The notes beneath the pieces are model-generated. The model saw only the letters and a program-made list of their open reading frames with translations. It searched no databases and was not told the origin of the DNA. A stretch of DNA of 64,000 nucleotides from Rariloculus sp965263005. GTDB taxonomy: Bacteria; Pseudomonadota; Gammaproteobacteria; Steroidobacterales; Rariloculaceae. Both the position numbers and the translations under genes were made by a program. The stretch's first letter is position 1, and each line of letters begins with the position of its first letter. The DNA lies in NCBI RefSeq assembly GCF_965263005.1, contig NZ_OZ253579.1, positions 2,046,001 through 2,110,000 on the forward strand. The letters run 5' to 3'. Shown here piece after piece: positions 25,507 through 32,533 of the stretch.

Positions 25507-26526
25507 CTACCCGCCCGGCGCGTCGTGTATCCCGGGAAAGAACAAGTCGCGCCACGAGTCCGGCAGGTTGGCGATCGAGCCGATACCGTGCATGAACCCG
25601 GCGTACTTCATGACATTCTCCGGCGTCGTCGTGAAGCGAATCTCCGGATCGCCGAGCACATCGACGAGGGCGTCGCGATCGAAGCCGCCGCCGCCGTTGG
25701 CCGCGATGAGCACGTCGGCAGCGGCGCCGAGATCGGCGCGTATCATTTCATTGGCTTGTGTCAGAGCAGAGAGCACGGCCGCATAGAGTTCGGGGTTCTC
25801 GTCGTGGAAGCGCGCCGTCGTCGACATCATCGTGAACGTCGTCGCGCCGCCCATGACGTCATTGGTCGTCATGATTGTCCGTATGGACGGATCCTCGCGT
25901 TCGCGGTGATGGAACGGCGGTGAGGTGTAATGAGCGTTGACCTCGCTCGACCCTGACAGCAGCGCGACGACACCGTCGGGATGCGTCATCGTTACCGTGT
26001 GTCTATCGAACCGGTACGCCTCTTCGGCGCCGTAGCGGTCGGTCGCATACATCTGCATGATGATCGCGGGAATGGAGACCTTGATCGCGGTCACGGCGAT
26101 CTTGTCCTCGTCGGTCAGGTCGTCGAGTGAGCGCAGATGCTCGGCGTGCGTGTTCAGGTACATCGGTAGCGACGTCATCGCGGCCACGCCCTTGACTTGG
26201 GCCGAGTCTCGGGTCCGATCCCAGAGCGTGAGAAACCCGGGCGGACCCGCGGCGATGAAATCGACGGATCCCGACAACAGCGCATCGTTCATTACGGCCG
26301 GGCCGCCGATTTCGATCCAGCGAACTTCGACATCCGGTATGCCGGCCGCGCGCGCGTGGTTTTCGATCAGGCCGTGTTCCCTCATCATCAACAGCGGCAG
26401 GAATCCGACGCCGCCGGCACCCGTCGGTATCCTGAGTTCATTCGGCCGCGCGCCGCCGCCGCAGCTCGCGACGATGGCGGCCGCGACTGACGCGAGCTGC
26501 AGTGTCCTGAAACGGCTCGTACGCAT
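25507..26526 (-). CDS. ABC transporter substrate-binding lipoprotein (NitT/TauT type)
   Basis: Periplasmic solute-binding protein of 339 residues. The start at 26526 (MRTSRFRTLQLASVAAAIVASCGGG) gives a lipoprotein-type signal with lipobox IVASC. The mature part follows the NMT1/ThiY-like pattern: LRIPTGAGGVGFLPLLMMREHGLIEN, and GSVDFIAAGPPGFLTLWDR. It is 10 bases downstream of the MmgE/PrpD gene and upstream of the ATPase gene. The ligand is not predictable; MmgE/PrpD linkage suggests an organic acid or aromatic compound rather than nitrate. Confidence 0.82.
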   Translation of the reverse strand: MRTSRFRTLQLASVAAAIVASCGGGARPNELRIPTGAGGVGFLPLLMMREHGLIENHARAAGIPDVEVRWIEIGGPAVMNDALLSGSVDFIAAGPPGFLTLWDRTRDSAQVKGVAAMTSLPMYLNTHAEHLRSLDDLTDEDKIAVTAIKVSIPAIIMQMYATDRYGAEEAYRFDRHTVTMTHPDGVVALLSGSSEVNAHYTSPPFHHREREDPSIRTIMTTNDVMGGATTFTMMSTTARFHDENPELYAAVLSALTQANEMIRADLGAAADVLIAANGGGGFDRDALVDVLGDPEIRFTTTPENVMKYAGFMHGIGSIANLPDSWRDLFFPGIHDAPGG

Positions 26527-26536
26527 GATCGTCGCC

Positions 26537-27907
26537 TCAACGCATCGCGGCAGGCGAGGCGTTGCTGCCTGCGCCGGGCACGCTTGTGCGGGCCAGCGCG
26601 CCCGCATCCTGCAGTGAATCGAGCCGCCAGCACTGCTCGATCAGCGCATCAACCTGCAGGGACGGCAGCGCGAGCACGGCCTGGTCGCGGAATTTCTCCT
26701 CGAGCTGCTCATCGCTGAGCGGCCGATGAACGTTGCCGAGCGATTGCTCGACAAAGAGCGACAGGACTTCGCCTCCGGCGAGCTCGACCTCGATGCCGAC
26801 CTGGTCCTCGCCGACCGATTGGTCAGCGACCGCGGTCGTGCATTGGCGTATCCGCGCGAGCCTGGGATCGGCGATCGCTTCGTCGGTGAATTCCTGCAGC
26901 CCCCCTTTACCGCGCACGAGTCCGATCGCCGCGGCGTGATAGATCGAGTACTTGCTCTGCAAGGCGCGCCTGAGTTCGCGCTGGTTGCAGAGGTCGAGGA
27001 CGAGCGGTGCGACGCGCAGCCTGACTGCGACGATCGTCTCGGGATCGGGCTGATACGTGCGGTGCAGTTGGCTGCAGCCATCGATCGCCGGATGCACGAC
27101 GAGGCCGCAGGCGTAGGGCTTGTACGCGTTCGCTCTCAAGTCGAAGTCCACGCCGAGACCGGCCGAGACTTTCGACAAGTCGTACTCGACCGCCGTCACG
27201 GCGGCGAACCCGCGCGGACCTTCGAGCGCGTGCTCGCCGGCCGTAAAGTCGGCTCGTGCGAGCAAGGCGGCAGTGTAGCCGTTCTGCGCGGCGCGGCCGG
27301 GCTGGAAGGACTTCGCCATCGAGCCGAACATTTCGCGGATACCGGCGGACTGCGTCGCCGCGAGGCCGAATGCCCAGATCATCTGCCGCTTCGACAAGCC
27401 GAGCAGCTTGCCGATCGCGGCAGCCGCCCCGAACACGCCGGCCGTAGAAGTGATGTGCCAGCCGGCATCGTAATGGGCTGGATAAACGGCATTGCCGATC
27501 CGGGACTCCGCTTCGAAGCCGAGAATGAACGCATGTATGAAATTGCGGCCCGATACGGCGTTGGCGCTCGCATGGGCGAAGAGCGCGGACGCGACCGGAA
27601 TGCTCGGGTGGATGTAGTTCTTGGGCGTCGTGTCGTCGAATTCGTGCACGTGCGAACCGATGCCGTTGAGCAGCGCCGCGTGCAGAGGATCGAATCGCTC
27701 GCGCCGGCCGAGCACGCTGGCCGTCGTTTCGCCGGAGAACGGCGTGAACGTATCGATGGCGATATCGAGCGCGGGCTCGATGCTGCCGCCGATGGCGCAG
27801 CCGAGGTAGTTCAGTACCGCACGGGACGCTTCGCGCCAGACATCCGCAGGGATAGTTGTGCCGTCGTCATTGACGACGTAGGCCGCCAGAGTCTCCGTCG
27901 CCGACAT
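26537..27907 (-). CDS. MmgE/PrpD family protein
   Basis: A 456-residue cytoplasmic protein of the 2-methylcitrate dehydratase superfamily. Recognisable segments are NYLGCAIGGSIEPALDIAI, the HVHEFDDTTPKNYIHPSIPVASALFA motif (near residues 87-112) and IWAFGLAATQSAGIREMFGSMAKSFQPGRAAQNG. True PrpD activity is not certain, because many family members near ABC importers act on other hydroxy acids (for example itaconate- or aconitate-like substrates). It is first in an operon with the binding protein, ATPase and permease. Confidence 0.85.
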   Translation of the reverse strand: MSATETLAAYVVNDDGTTIPADVWREASRAVLNYLGCAIGGSIEPALDIAIDTFTPFSGETTASVLGRRERFDPLHAALLNGIGSHVHEFDDTTPKNYIHPSIPVASALFAHASANAVSGRNFIHAFILGFEAESRIGNAVYPAHYDAGWHITSTAGVFGAAAAIGKLLGLSKRQMIWAFGLAATQSAGIREMFGSMAKSFQPGRAAQNGYTAALLARADFTAGEHALEGPRGFAAVTAVEYDLSKVSAGLGVDFDLRANAYKPYACGLVVHPAIDGCSQLHRTYQPDPETIVAVRLRVAPLVLDLCNQRELRRALQSKYSIYHAAAIGLVRGKGGLQEFTDEAIADPRLARIRQCTTAVADQSVGEDQVGIEVELAGGEVLSLFVEQSLGNVHRPLSDEQLEEKFRDQAVLALPSLQVDALIEQCWRLDSLQDAGALARTSVPGAGSNASPAAMR

Positions 27908-28252
27908 CGCCCGCGTGCCGTCCTAGGTGTGCTTTTGCCGTATCAAGCGCGGCTTCGCGACTCGCGTCGCCTCGATCCGGATTCGCGCGCGCCCAGTGTG
28001 GTGGCGCGGATCGAAGCAAAAATGGACGTGAGCCATGGTCCGCGGATCATACCGTGTTCGCCTGGCCCCCGCTAGAAATCGGTCGGGCCCGAGGTGGCGC
28101 CCGCCGCGCAGAAATGCAGGATCCTCTGCGGAAGGGATCTCCACCGAAAAAACGACCGAAGAATCCGACTTCGGACCGCTCCATATCATCTTCGATCCGG
28201 GTCGCGGATGCTCCGCTGAAGTCTCGGAGTAGCTAAGCATCCCGAGCTGCGC
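27908..28252. other. intergenic region, no recognisable gene
   Basis: About 345 bases between the start of the MmgE/PrpD gene and the 3' end of the glycosyltransferase gene. Short open frames on both strands have arginine-rich, non-conserved translations. No hairpin, promoter or repeat copy was recognised. Confidence 0.4.
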
Positions 28253-29335
28253 CTATCCGCCTGGCGGATCGATACCGAGTTCGGCGAAAGCGAGATCGAG
28301 TTTCGCGACGACGTCCGCAACGGTGATGAGGTCCATCGCCTCCGGATTCCTCACGCGCCGGCCGAAGCGAATGGCGTCGACGGGCACGCCGAACTCGCGG
28401 CGCACTGCGTCCGGATAGCTGTCCGCGACGAGATGCTGGCTGAGATAGGGGCCCGTACGGAAGCGATTCGACGTCGCATAAAGGCCAACCACCGGCGTTC
28501 GGACCGATGTGGCCATGTGCGCTGGTCCTGAATCGGGACACACGACAACCGCGGCCCGTTCGAGTATGGCGAGTAGCTGTTTCAGGCTCGTTTCGCCGAT
28601 CAGATTCTTCGGCGCGCACTTCGCCTGCCGAGCGATCGTCGCGCCGTAGCTGCGTTCGAGCTCGGTCGAGCCGCCGGTGAGCAGTATCTTCGCGCCATAG
28701 CGCGAGTGTGCATGGTCGGCGATTGCCGCATAGCGCTCGGCTCGCCAATTGCGGTAATTGCGAAACCGCTGTCCCGAGCACGGGCTGATCACGAGCGTCG
28801 GCGCTCCGGGGTCGACGTGGCGACCGGCAAACTCGCGATCGGCCGGATCGATCGGGATGTCCCAGCGCAACTCGCCGCGCTCGGTCCCGAGCGCCTCGGC
28901 GAACTCGAACAGGCCGTCCATGACGTGTCTTCTCGCGCGCGCCTTAAGATGCCGATTGCAGAAGTAATGCTGGCCATCCCGGGCGCGGGCGCGATCGAAG
29001 CCCAGGCGGAGCGGGGCGGTCACAACGAGGCTCGCGAGGTTCGCCCGCGTCGACGCGTGCATGTGCAGCAGCAAGGGGAACTTGCGCCTTTCGAGCGTGC
29101 TGCGCAGACGGGCGTAAGCGCGCCATCCCAGGCTCTTGTCGAGCACGGCGAACTTGACGCCTTCCAGGCCGCGCAGCAACTCGTGCTCGACCCGGCCGAC
29201 GATCCACGTGATCTCGGTACCGGGCCAGGCGCGCTGAATCGCACGCACTACCGGCACCGTGTGGCAGGTATCGCCGATGGCCGACAGGCGGATGATGCAC
29301 AGATGCGACGGCGGGGATTCCGGGATCAGGGACAT
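28253..29335 (-). CDS. glycosyltransferase family 9 (heptosyltransferase-like)
   Basis: Probable lipopolysaccharide-core heptosyltransferase acting at the cytoplasmic face of the inner membrane, 360 residues. GT9 features: IRLSAIGDTCHTVPVVRAI at the N-terminus, ITWIVGRVEHELL, and the donor-site motif VVVCPDSGPAHMATSV near residue 265, followed by VVGLYATSNRFRTGPY. The start at 29335 matches the family; the open frame upstream runs into the half repeat copy D. No other LPS genes are nearby. Confidence 0.85.
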   Translation of the reverse strand: MSLIPESPPSHLCIIRLSAIGDTCHTVPVVRAIQRAWPGTEITWIVGRVEHELLRGLEGVKFAVLDKSLGWRAYARLRSTLERRKFPLLLHMHASTRANLASLVVTAPLRLGFDRARARDGQHYFCNRHLKARARRHVMDGLFEFAEALGTERGELRWDIPIDPADREFAGRHVDPGAPTLVISPCSGQRFRNYRNWRAERYAAIADHAHSRYGAKILLTGGSTELERSYGATIARQAKCAPKNLIGETSLKQLLAILERAAVVVCPDSGPAHMATSVRTPVVGLYATSNRFRTGPYLSQHLVADSYPDAVRREFGVPVDAIRFGRRVRNPEAMDLITVADVVAKLDLAFAELGIDPPGG

Positions 29336-29344
29336 GGCTTGGGT

Positions 29345-29402
29345 TCGCTTGGGCGGGCGCCTCGACGGTATCGGTGCGACGCCGGACTTTTGCCACGGGC
29401 TG
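29345..29402 (+). repeat. 158-bp interspersed repeat, copy D (right half only)
   Basis: Only the right ~58 bases remain (gcgcctcgacggtatcggtg through gacttttgccacgggctg). It begins about 10 bases before the glycosyltransferase start codon and probably reflects a deletion that brought that gene next to the remnant. Confidence 0.75.
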
Positions 29403-29465
29403 CCAGCGCGCGAATGAATTCGTCTCGAGGCTTCATGGTGTGCTGCCGAGCGGAGTCGTTTTGGA

Positions 29466-30758
29466 CTACCCAAGCCAGGCGAATTTGCAGACGAACAACG
29501 CTGCCAGCACGCCGACGGCCGGATTGACGGTGGCGAAGCGCCCGCTTAACAGTTTGATTGCCGCATAGCTGATGAAGCCCACGGCGAGCCCATTGGCGAT
29601 CGAGAAGGTGAACGGCATGGTCATGACGAGAGCCGCCGCGGGGACGTACTCGGTGACATCCTCCCAATCGATCTCGGTAATGCTGCTCATCATGAGGCAG
29701 GCAACGAACAGCAGTGCCGGCGCGGTTGCGTAGGCCGGCACGGTCGCGGCCAATGGCGATAACAGCAGCGCCGCCAGGAACAGACCTGCGACGACCACGG
29801 CGGTGAGGCCGGTGCGCCCACCGGCGCGGACGCCCGCCGCGCTTTCGATATAGCAGGTTACCGACGAGGTCCCTGCTGCCGCGCCAAACACGGTCGCCAG
29901 CGAATCGGCGACCAGTGCTCGCCGCAGGCGGGGAAGCTGACCGTTCTCGTCGAGTAGCCCAGCGCGGTGAGCCACGGCGATCAGCGTGCCCGAGGTATCG
30001 AAAAGGTCCGTAAACAGGAAGGCGAAAATGACCCCCACCAACGCCAGATCGAGTGCGGCGCCGATGTCGAGCCTGAACATCACCGTGCCGGGGTCGGGCG
30101 GAAGAGCCACGATGCCGTTGAACTCGCTGATCCCCAGCGCGGCGCCGATGACCGTCACCCCCAAAATGCCGATCACGATGGCACCGGTCACTCTCAGGCG
30201 GTCGAGCGCGACGATCCCCGCGAAACCCAGCGCGGCCAGCAAGACGCTCGGTTGCCCCATGTCGCCAAGTCCGACGAGCGTCGCGGAGTTATCCACTACC
30301 AGGCCCGCGTTCTGCATGGCGATAATGCCGAGAAGCAGGCCGATACCGGCCACGGTCCCCATTTTCAGCGATTTCGGAATGGAGTTGACAATCCATTCAC
30401 GTACCGGAAGCACGGAGATGCCGACGAAGAGCACTCCCGATACGAATACCGCGCCCAGCGCGACCTGCCATGGGTAGCCCATGCCCAACACAACCCCGTA
30501 AGTGAAAAACGCGTTGAGTCCCATGCCGGGAGCCATGGCGATGGGGTAGTTCGCCCACAGGCCCATGATCGCGGTACCGACGGCCGCGGCCAGACAGGTG
30601 GCGACGAACACGCCGCCTGAATCCATTCCGGCCTCGGACAGAATAGCCGGGTTGACGAATACGATGTAGGCCATCGTCAGGAAGGTGGTAACGCCCGCGG
30701 TCACTTCGCGGCGCACCGTCGTGCCGTGCTGCTCAAGCTTGAAAAATTCGTTCAGCAT
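29466..30758 (-). CDS. NCS2 purine permease, AzgA/PbuG-like
   Basis: Inner-membrane hypoxanthine/guanine/adenine:proton symporter, 430 residues with about 13 helices. AzgA-type marks: REVTAGVTTFLTMAYIVFVNPAIL near the N-terminus, PIAMAPGMGLNAFFTY, DLFDTSGTL near residue 275, and GTSSVTCYIESAAGVRAGGRTGLTA. The start at 30758 (MLNEFFKLEQHGTTVRREV) is typical for the family. Purine uptake would fit the adenosine-recycling step of the methyl-cycle genes, but no direct link is visible. Confidence 0.9.
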   Translation of the reverse strand: MLNEFFKLEQHGTTVRREVTAGVTTFLTMAYIVFVNPAILSEAGMDSGGVFVATCLAAAVGTAIMGLWANYPIAMAPGMGLNAFFTYGVVLGMGYPWQVALGAVFVSGVLFVGISVLPVREWIVNSIPKSLKMGTVAGIGLLLGIIAMQNAGLVVDNSATLVGLGDMGQPSVLLAALGFAGIVALDRLRVTGAIVIGILGVTVIGAALGISEFNGIVALPPDPGTVMFRLDIGAALDLALVGVIFAFLFTDLFDTSGTLIAVAHRAGLLDENGQLPRLRRALVADSLATVFGAAAGTSSVTCYIESAAGVRAGGRTGLTAVVVAGLFLAALLLSPLAATVPAYATAPALLFVACLMMSSITEIDWEDVTEYVPAAALVMTMPFTFSIANGLAVGFISYAAIKLLSGRFATVNPAVGVLAALFVCKFAWLG

Positions 30759-31313
30759 CCCGTGACATGTCCTCGCTGACTGCGATCCCGGCCGCATCGC
30801 TCAGCGCGCCTGTCGACTCCGGCCCCGGTCGCAATCAGATCTCCCCCGAGGTTGATCAAGCAGTTCGGTCAGATTTTTCGGGCTACTGCGGCTGCGCGGT
30901 CGGCAGCATACTCCCTGCCGATCCCGCCGAAATCAATCCGCTTGCCTTCCGGTAACACCACGATCGGTGCTTTCCAGCTCAGGCGAGACCATCCTACCAA
31001 CGACAGAAGCCCGGTGACGACTTGCGACTCGGCAGCCGCTAGCAGCCCGTGGCAAAAGTCCGGCTGCATTCGACCGCCGATGCATCCCACCCGGCGGCGT
31101 TGCTCGTCGCTCAAATATTCCCGATATTCTCGCTCCTCGCGCCTTGCCGGGCGGGTGCCTCGACGGTCTCGGTGCGACGCCGGACTTTTGCCACGAACTG
31201 CTAGCGGCAAGCCGGCAGGCGATCTGCCGATTTGGACTCATTTCCTGCGAGCGGAGTTCCTGCCGTCAAACGCGGTAGTAAAATGAGCGGCCCATCCGTT
31301 CAGAATCGCCATC
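30759..31313. other. divergent intergenic region containing repeat copy E
   Basis: A 555-base gap between the divergent purine permease and acyl-CoA dehydrogenase genes. Apart from repeat copy E (31043-31200) it has no recognisable gene or clear promoter. Confidence 0.5.
31043..31200 (+). repeat. 158-bp interspersed repeat, copy E (reference copy)
   Basis: Best-preserved copy. Left terminal repeat GTGGCAAAAGTCCGGC and right GCCGGACTTTTGCCAC are perfect complements, and the symmetry extends outward through GCCGCTAGCAG / CTGCTAGCGGC with two mismatches (about 30 bases per arm). The interior holds a near-palindrome AATATTCCCGATATT and GC-rich blocks. It shows no coding capacity beyond open shadows. 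Confidence 0.9.
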
Positions 31314-32465
31314 ATGTCAGCAAACCATGCCGAAATAAGGGACGCCGTTGCCCGGCTCTGTGAGGATTTTCCCGGCGAGTATTGGCGCAAGCTCGATCGC
31401 GAGCGGAGCTATCCCGGGGACTTCGTCGCGGCGCTTCAGGACGCGGGCTACCTGTCGATCCTGATTCCCGAGACTTACGGGGGCAGCGGTCTCGGCGTCG
31501 CGGCCGCGGCCGCTGTGCTCGAGCAGATACACTCAAGCGGCTGCAACGGAGCAGCCTGTCACGCGCAGATGTACACGATGGGCACGCTGCTCAGGCACGG
31601 TAGCGACGCGCAGAAACGCGCCTGGCTGCCCGGCATAGCGTCGGGCGAGATCAGGTTGCAGGCGTTCGGTGTCACGGAACCTTCGAGCGGAACGGACACC
31701 ACCAGAATCACCACGACCGCCGTACGCGACGGCAGTGAATTCGTGGTCAACGGTCAAAAGGTGTTCATCTCGCGTGCCGAGCACTCCGATCTCATGCTGC
31801 TGCTCGTGCGCACTACGCCGCGCAAAGACGTGGACCGGCGCACGGATGGCATTTCCGTGCTGTTGGTCGATCTTCGCGAGGCCGTCGGCAACGGGCTGAC
31901 GATCAAGCCGCTCGCCACGATGATCAACCATGCGACGACGCAACTGTTCATCGATGATTTGCGGGTGCCTGCCGCGAACCTCATCGGTGAAGAGGGCAGG
32001 GGCTTTCGCTATATCCTCGACAGCATGAACGCCGAGCGGATCCTGCTCGCCGCGGAGTGTATCGGCGATGCCAGGTGGTTTGTCGAGAAAGCGTCCCAGT
32101 ATGCATCGGAGCGCGAGGTATTCGGACGCCCGATCGGGAAAAATCAAGGCGTACAATTTCCGATCGCGCGCGCCCATGTGCAGACCGAGGCGGCGGCGCT
32201 CATGGTGGACTCCGCAGCGGATCTGTTCGACGCGGGCAGACAATGCGGCGCGCAAGCCAACATGGCGAAGCTGCTCGCTTCGGAAGCGTCCTGGAATGCG
32301 GGGCGGACCTGCATGCAGACATTCGGCGGTTACGGGCTTGCCGAGGAATACGATATCGAGCGCAAGTTTCGTGAAACGCAGCTCTATCAGGTGGCGCCGG
32401 TGTCGACGAATCTGATCCTTGCGCACGTCGGCACGCATGTGCTCGGCATGCCGCGTTCGTTCTGA
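31314..32465 (+). CDS. acyl-CoA dehydrogenase family protein
   Basis: FAD enzyme of 383 residues oxidising an acyl-CoA thioester. Conserved elements: LIPETYGGSGLGVAAAAAVLEQI, the FAD/substrate segment FGVTEPSSGTDTTRITTTA, and CMQTFGGYGLAEEYDIERKFRETQ near the C-terminus. The Y-E-G-T box that carries the catalytic Glu in many members reads Y-Q-V-A here; a Glu in SMNAERILLAAE could serve instead, as in isovaleryl-CoA dehydrogenase-type enzymes. The substrate is unknown. A duplicate of its last 90 bases lies beyond glnE at 35432-35521. Confidence 0.88.
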   Translation: MSANHAEIRDAVARLCEDFPGEYWRKLDRERSYPGDFVAALQDAGYLSILIPETYGGSGLGVAAAAAVLEQIHSSGCNGAACHAQMYTMGTLLRHGSDAQKRAWLPGIASGEIRLQAFGVTEPSSGTDTTRITTTAVRDGSEFVVNGQKVFISRAEHSDLMLLLVRTTPRKDVDRRTDGISVLLVDLREAVGNGLTIKPLATMINHATTQLFIDDLRVPAANLIGEEGRGFRYILDSMNAERILLAAECIGDARWFVEKASQYASEREVFGRPIGKNQGVQFPIARAHVQTEAAALMVDSAADLFDAGRQCGAQANMAKLLASEASWNAGRTCMQTFGGYGLAEEYDIERKFRETQLYQVAPVSTNLILAHVGTHVLGMPRSF

Positions 32466-32470
32466 GCACC
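32381..32470. repeat. 90-bp direct repeat bracketing glnE, left copy
   Basis: The 3' end of the acyl-CoA dehydrogenase gene (last 85 bases plus five beyond the stop) is repeated at 35432-35521 with 83 of 90 identical positions, in the same orientation. The two copies flank 2.96 kb that contains only glnE. Confidence 0.85.
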
Positions 32471-32533
32471 CCACCCCGGCTTGCAAGGGCTGCCTGCGCG
32501 ATCCCCCCGACACGCCTTGGTGACGGCTCCCGG

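Noticed and set aside
25343..25555. N-terminal extension of the ABC ATPase and similar arginine-rich extensions of genes at 15754, 19317 and 29335
   Set aside because: They are translations of the interspersed repeat (recurring GKSPASHRDRRG-like peptides), not conserved protein.
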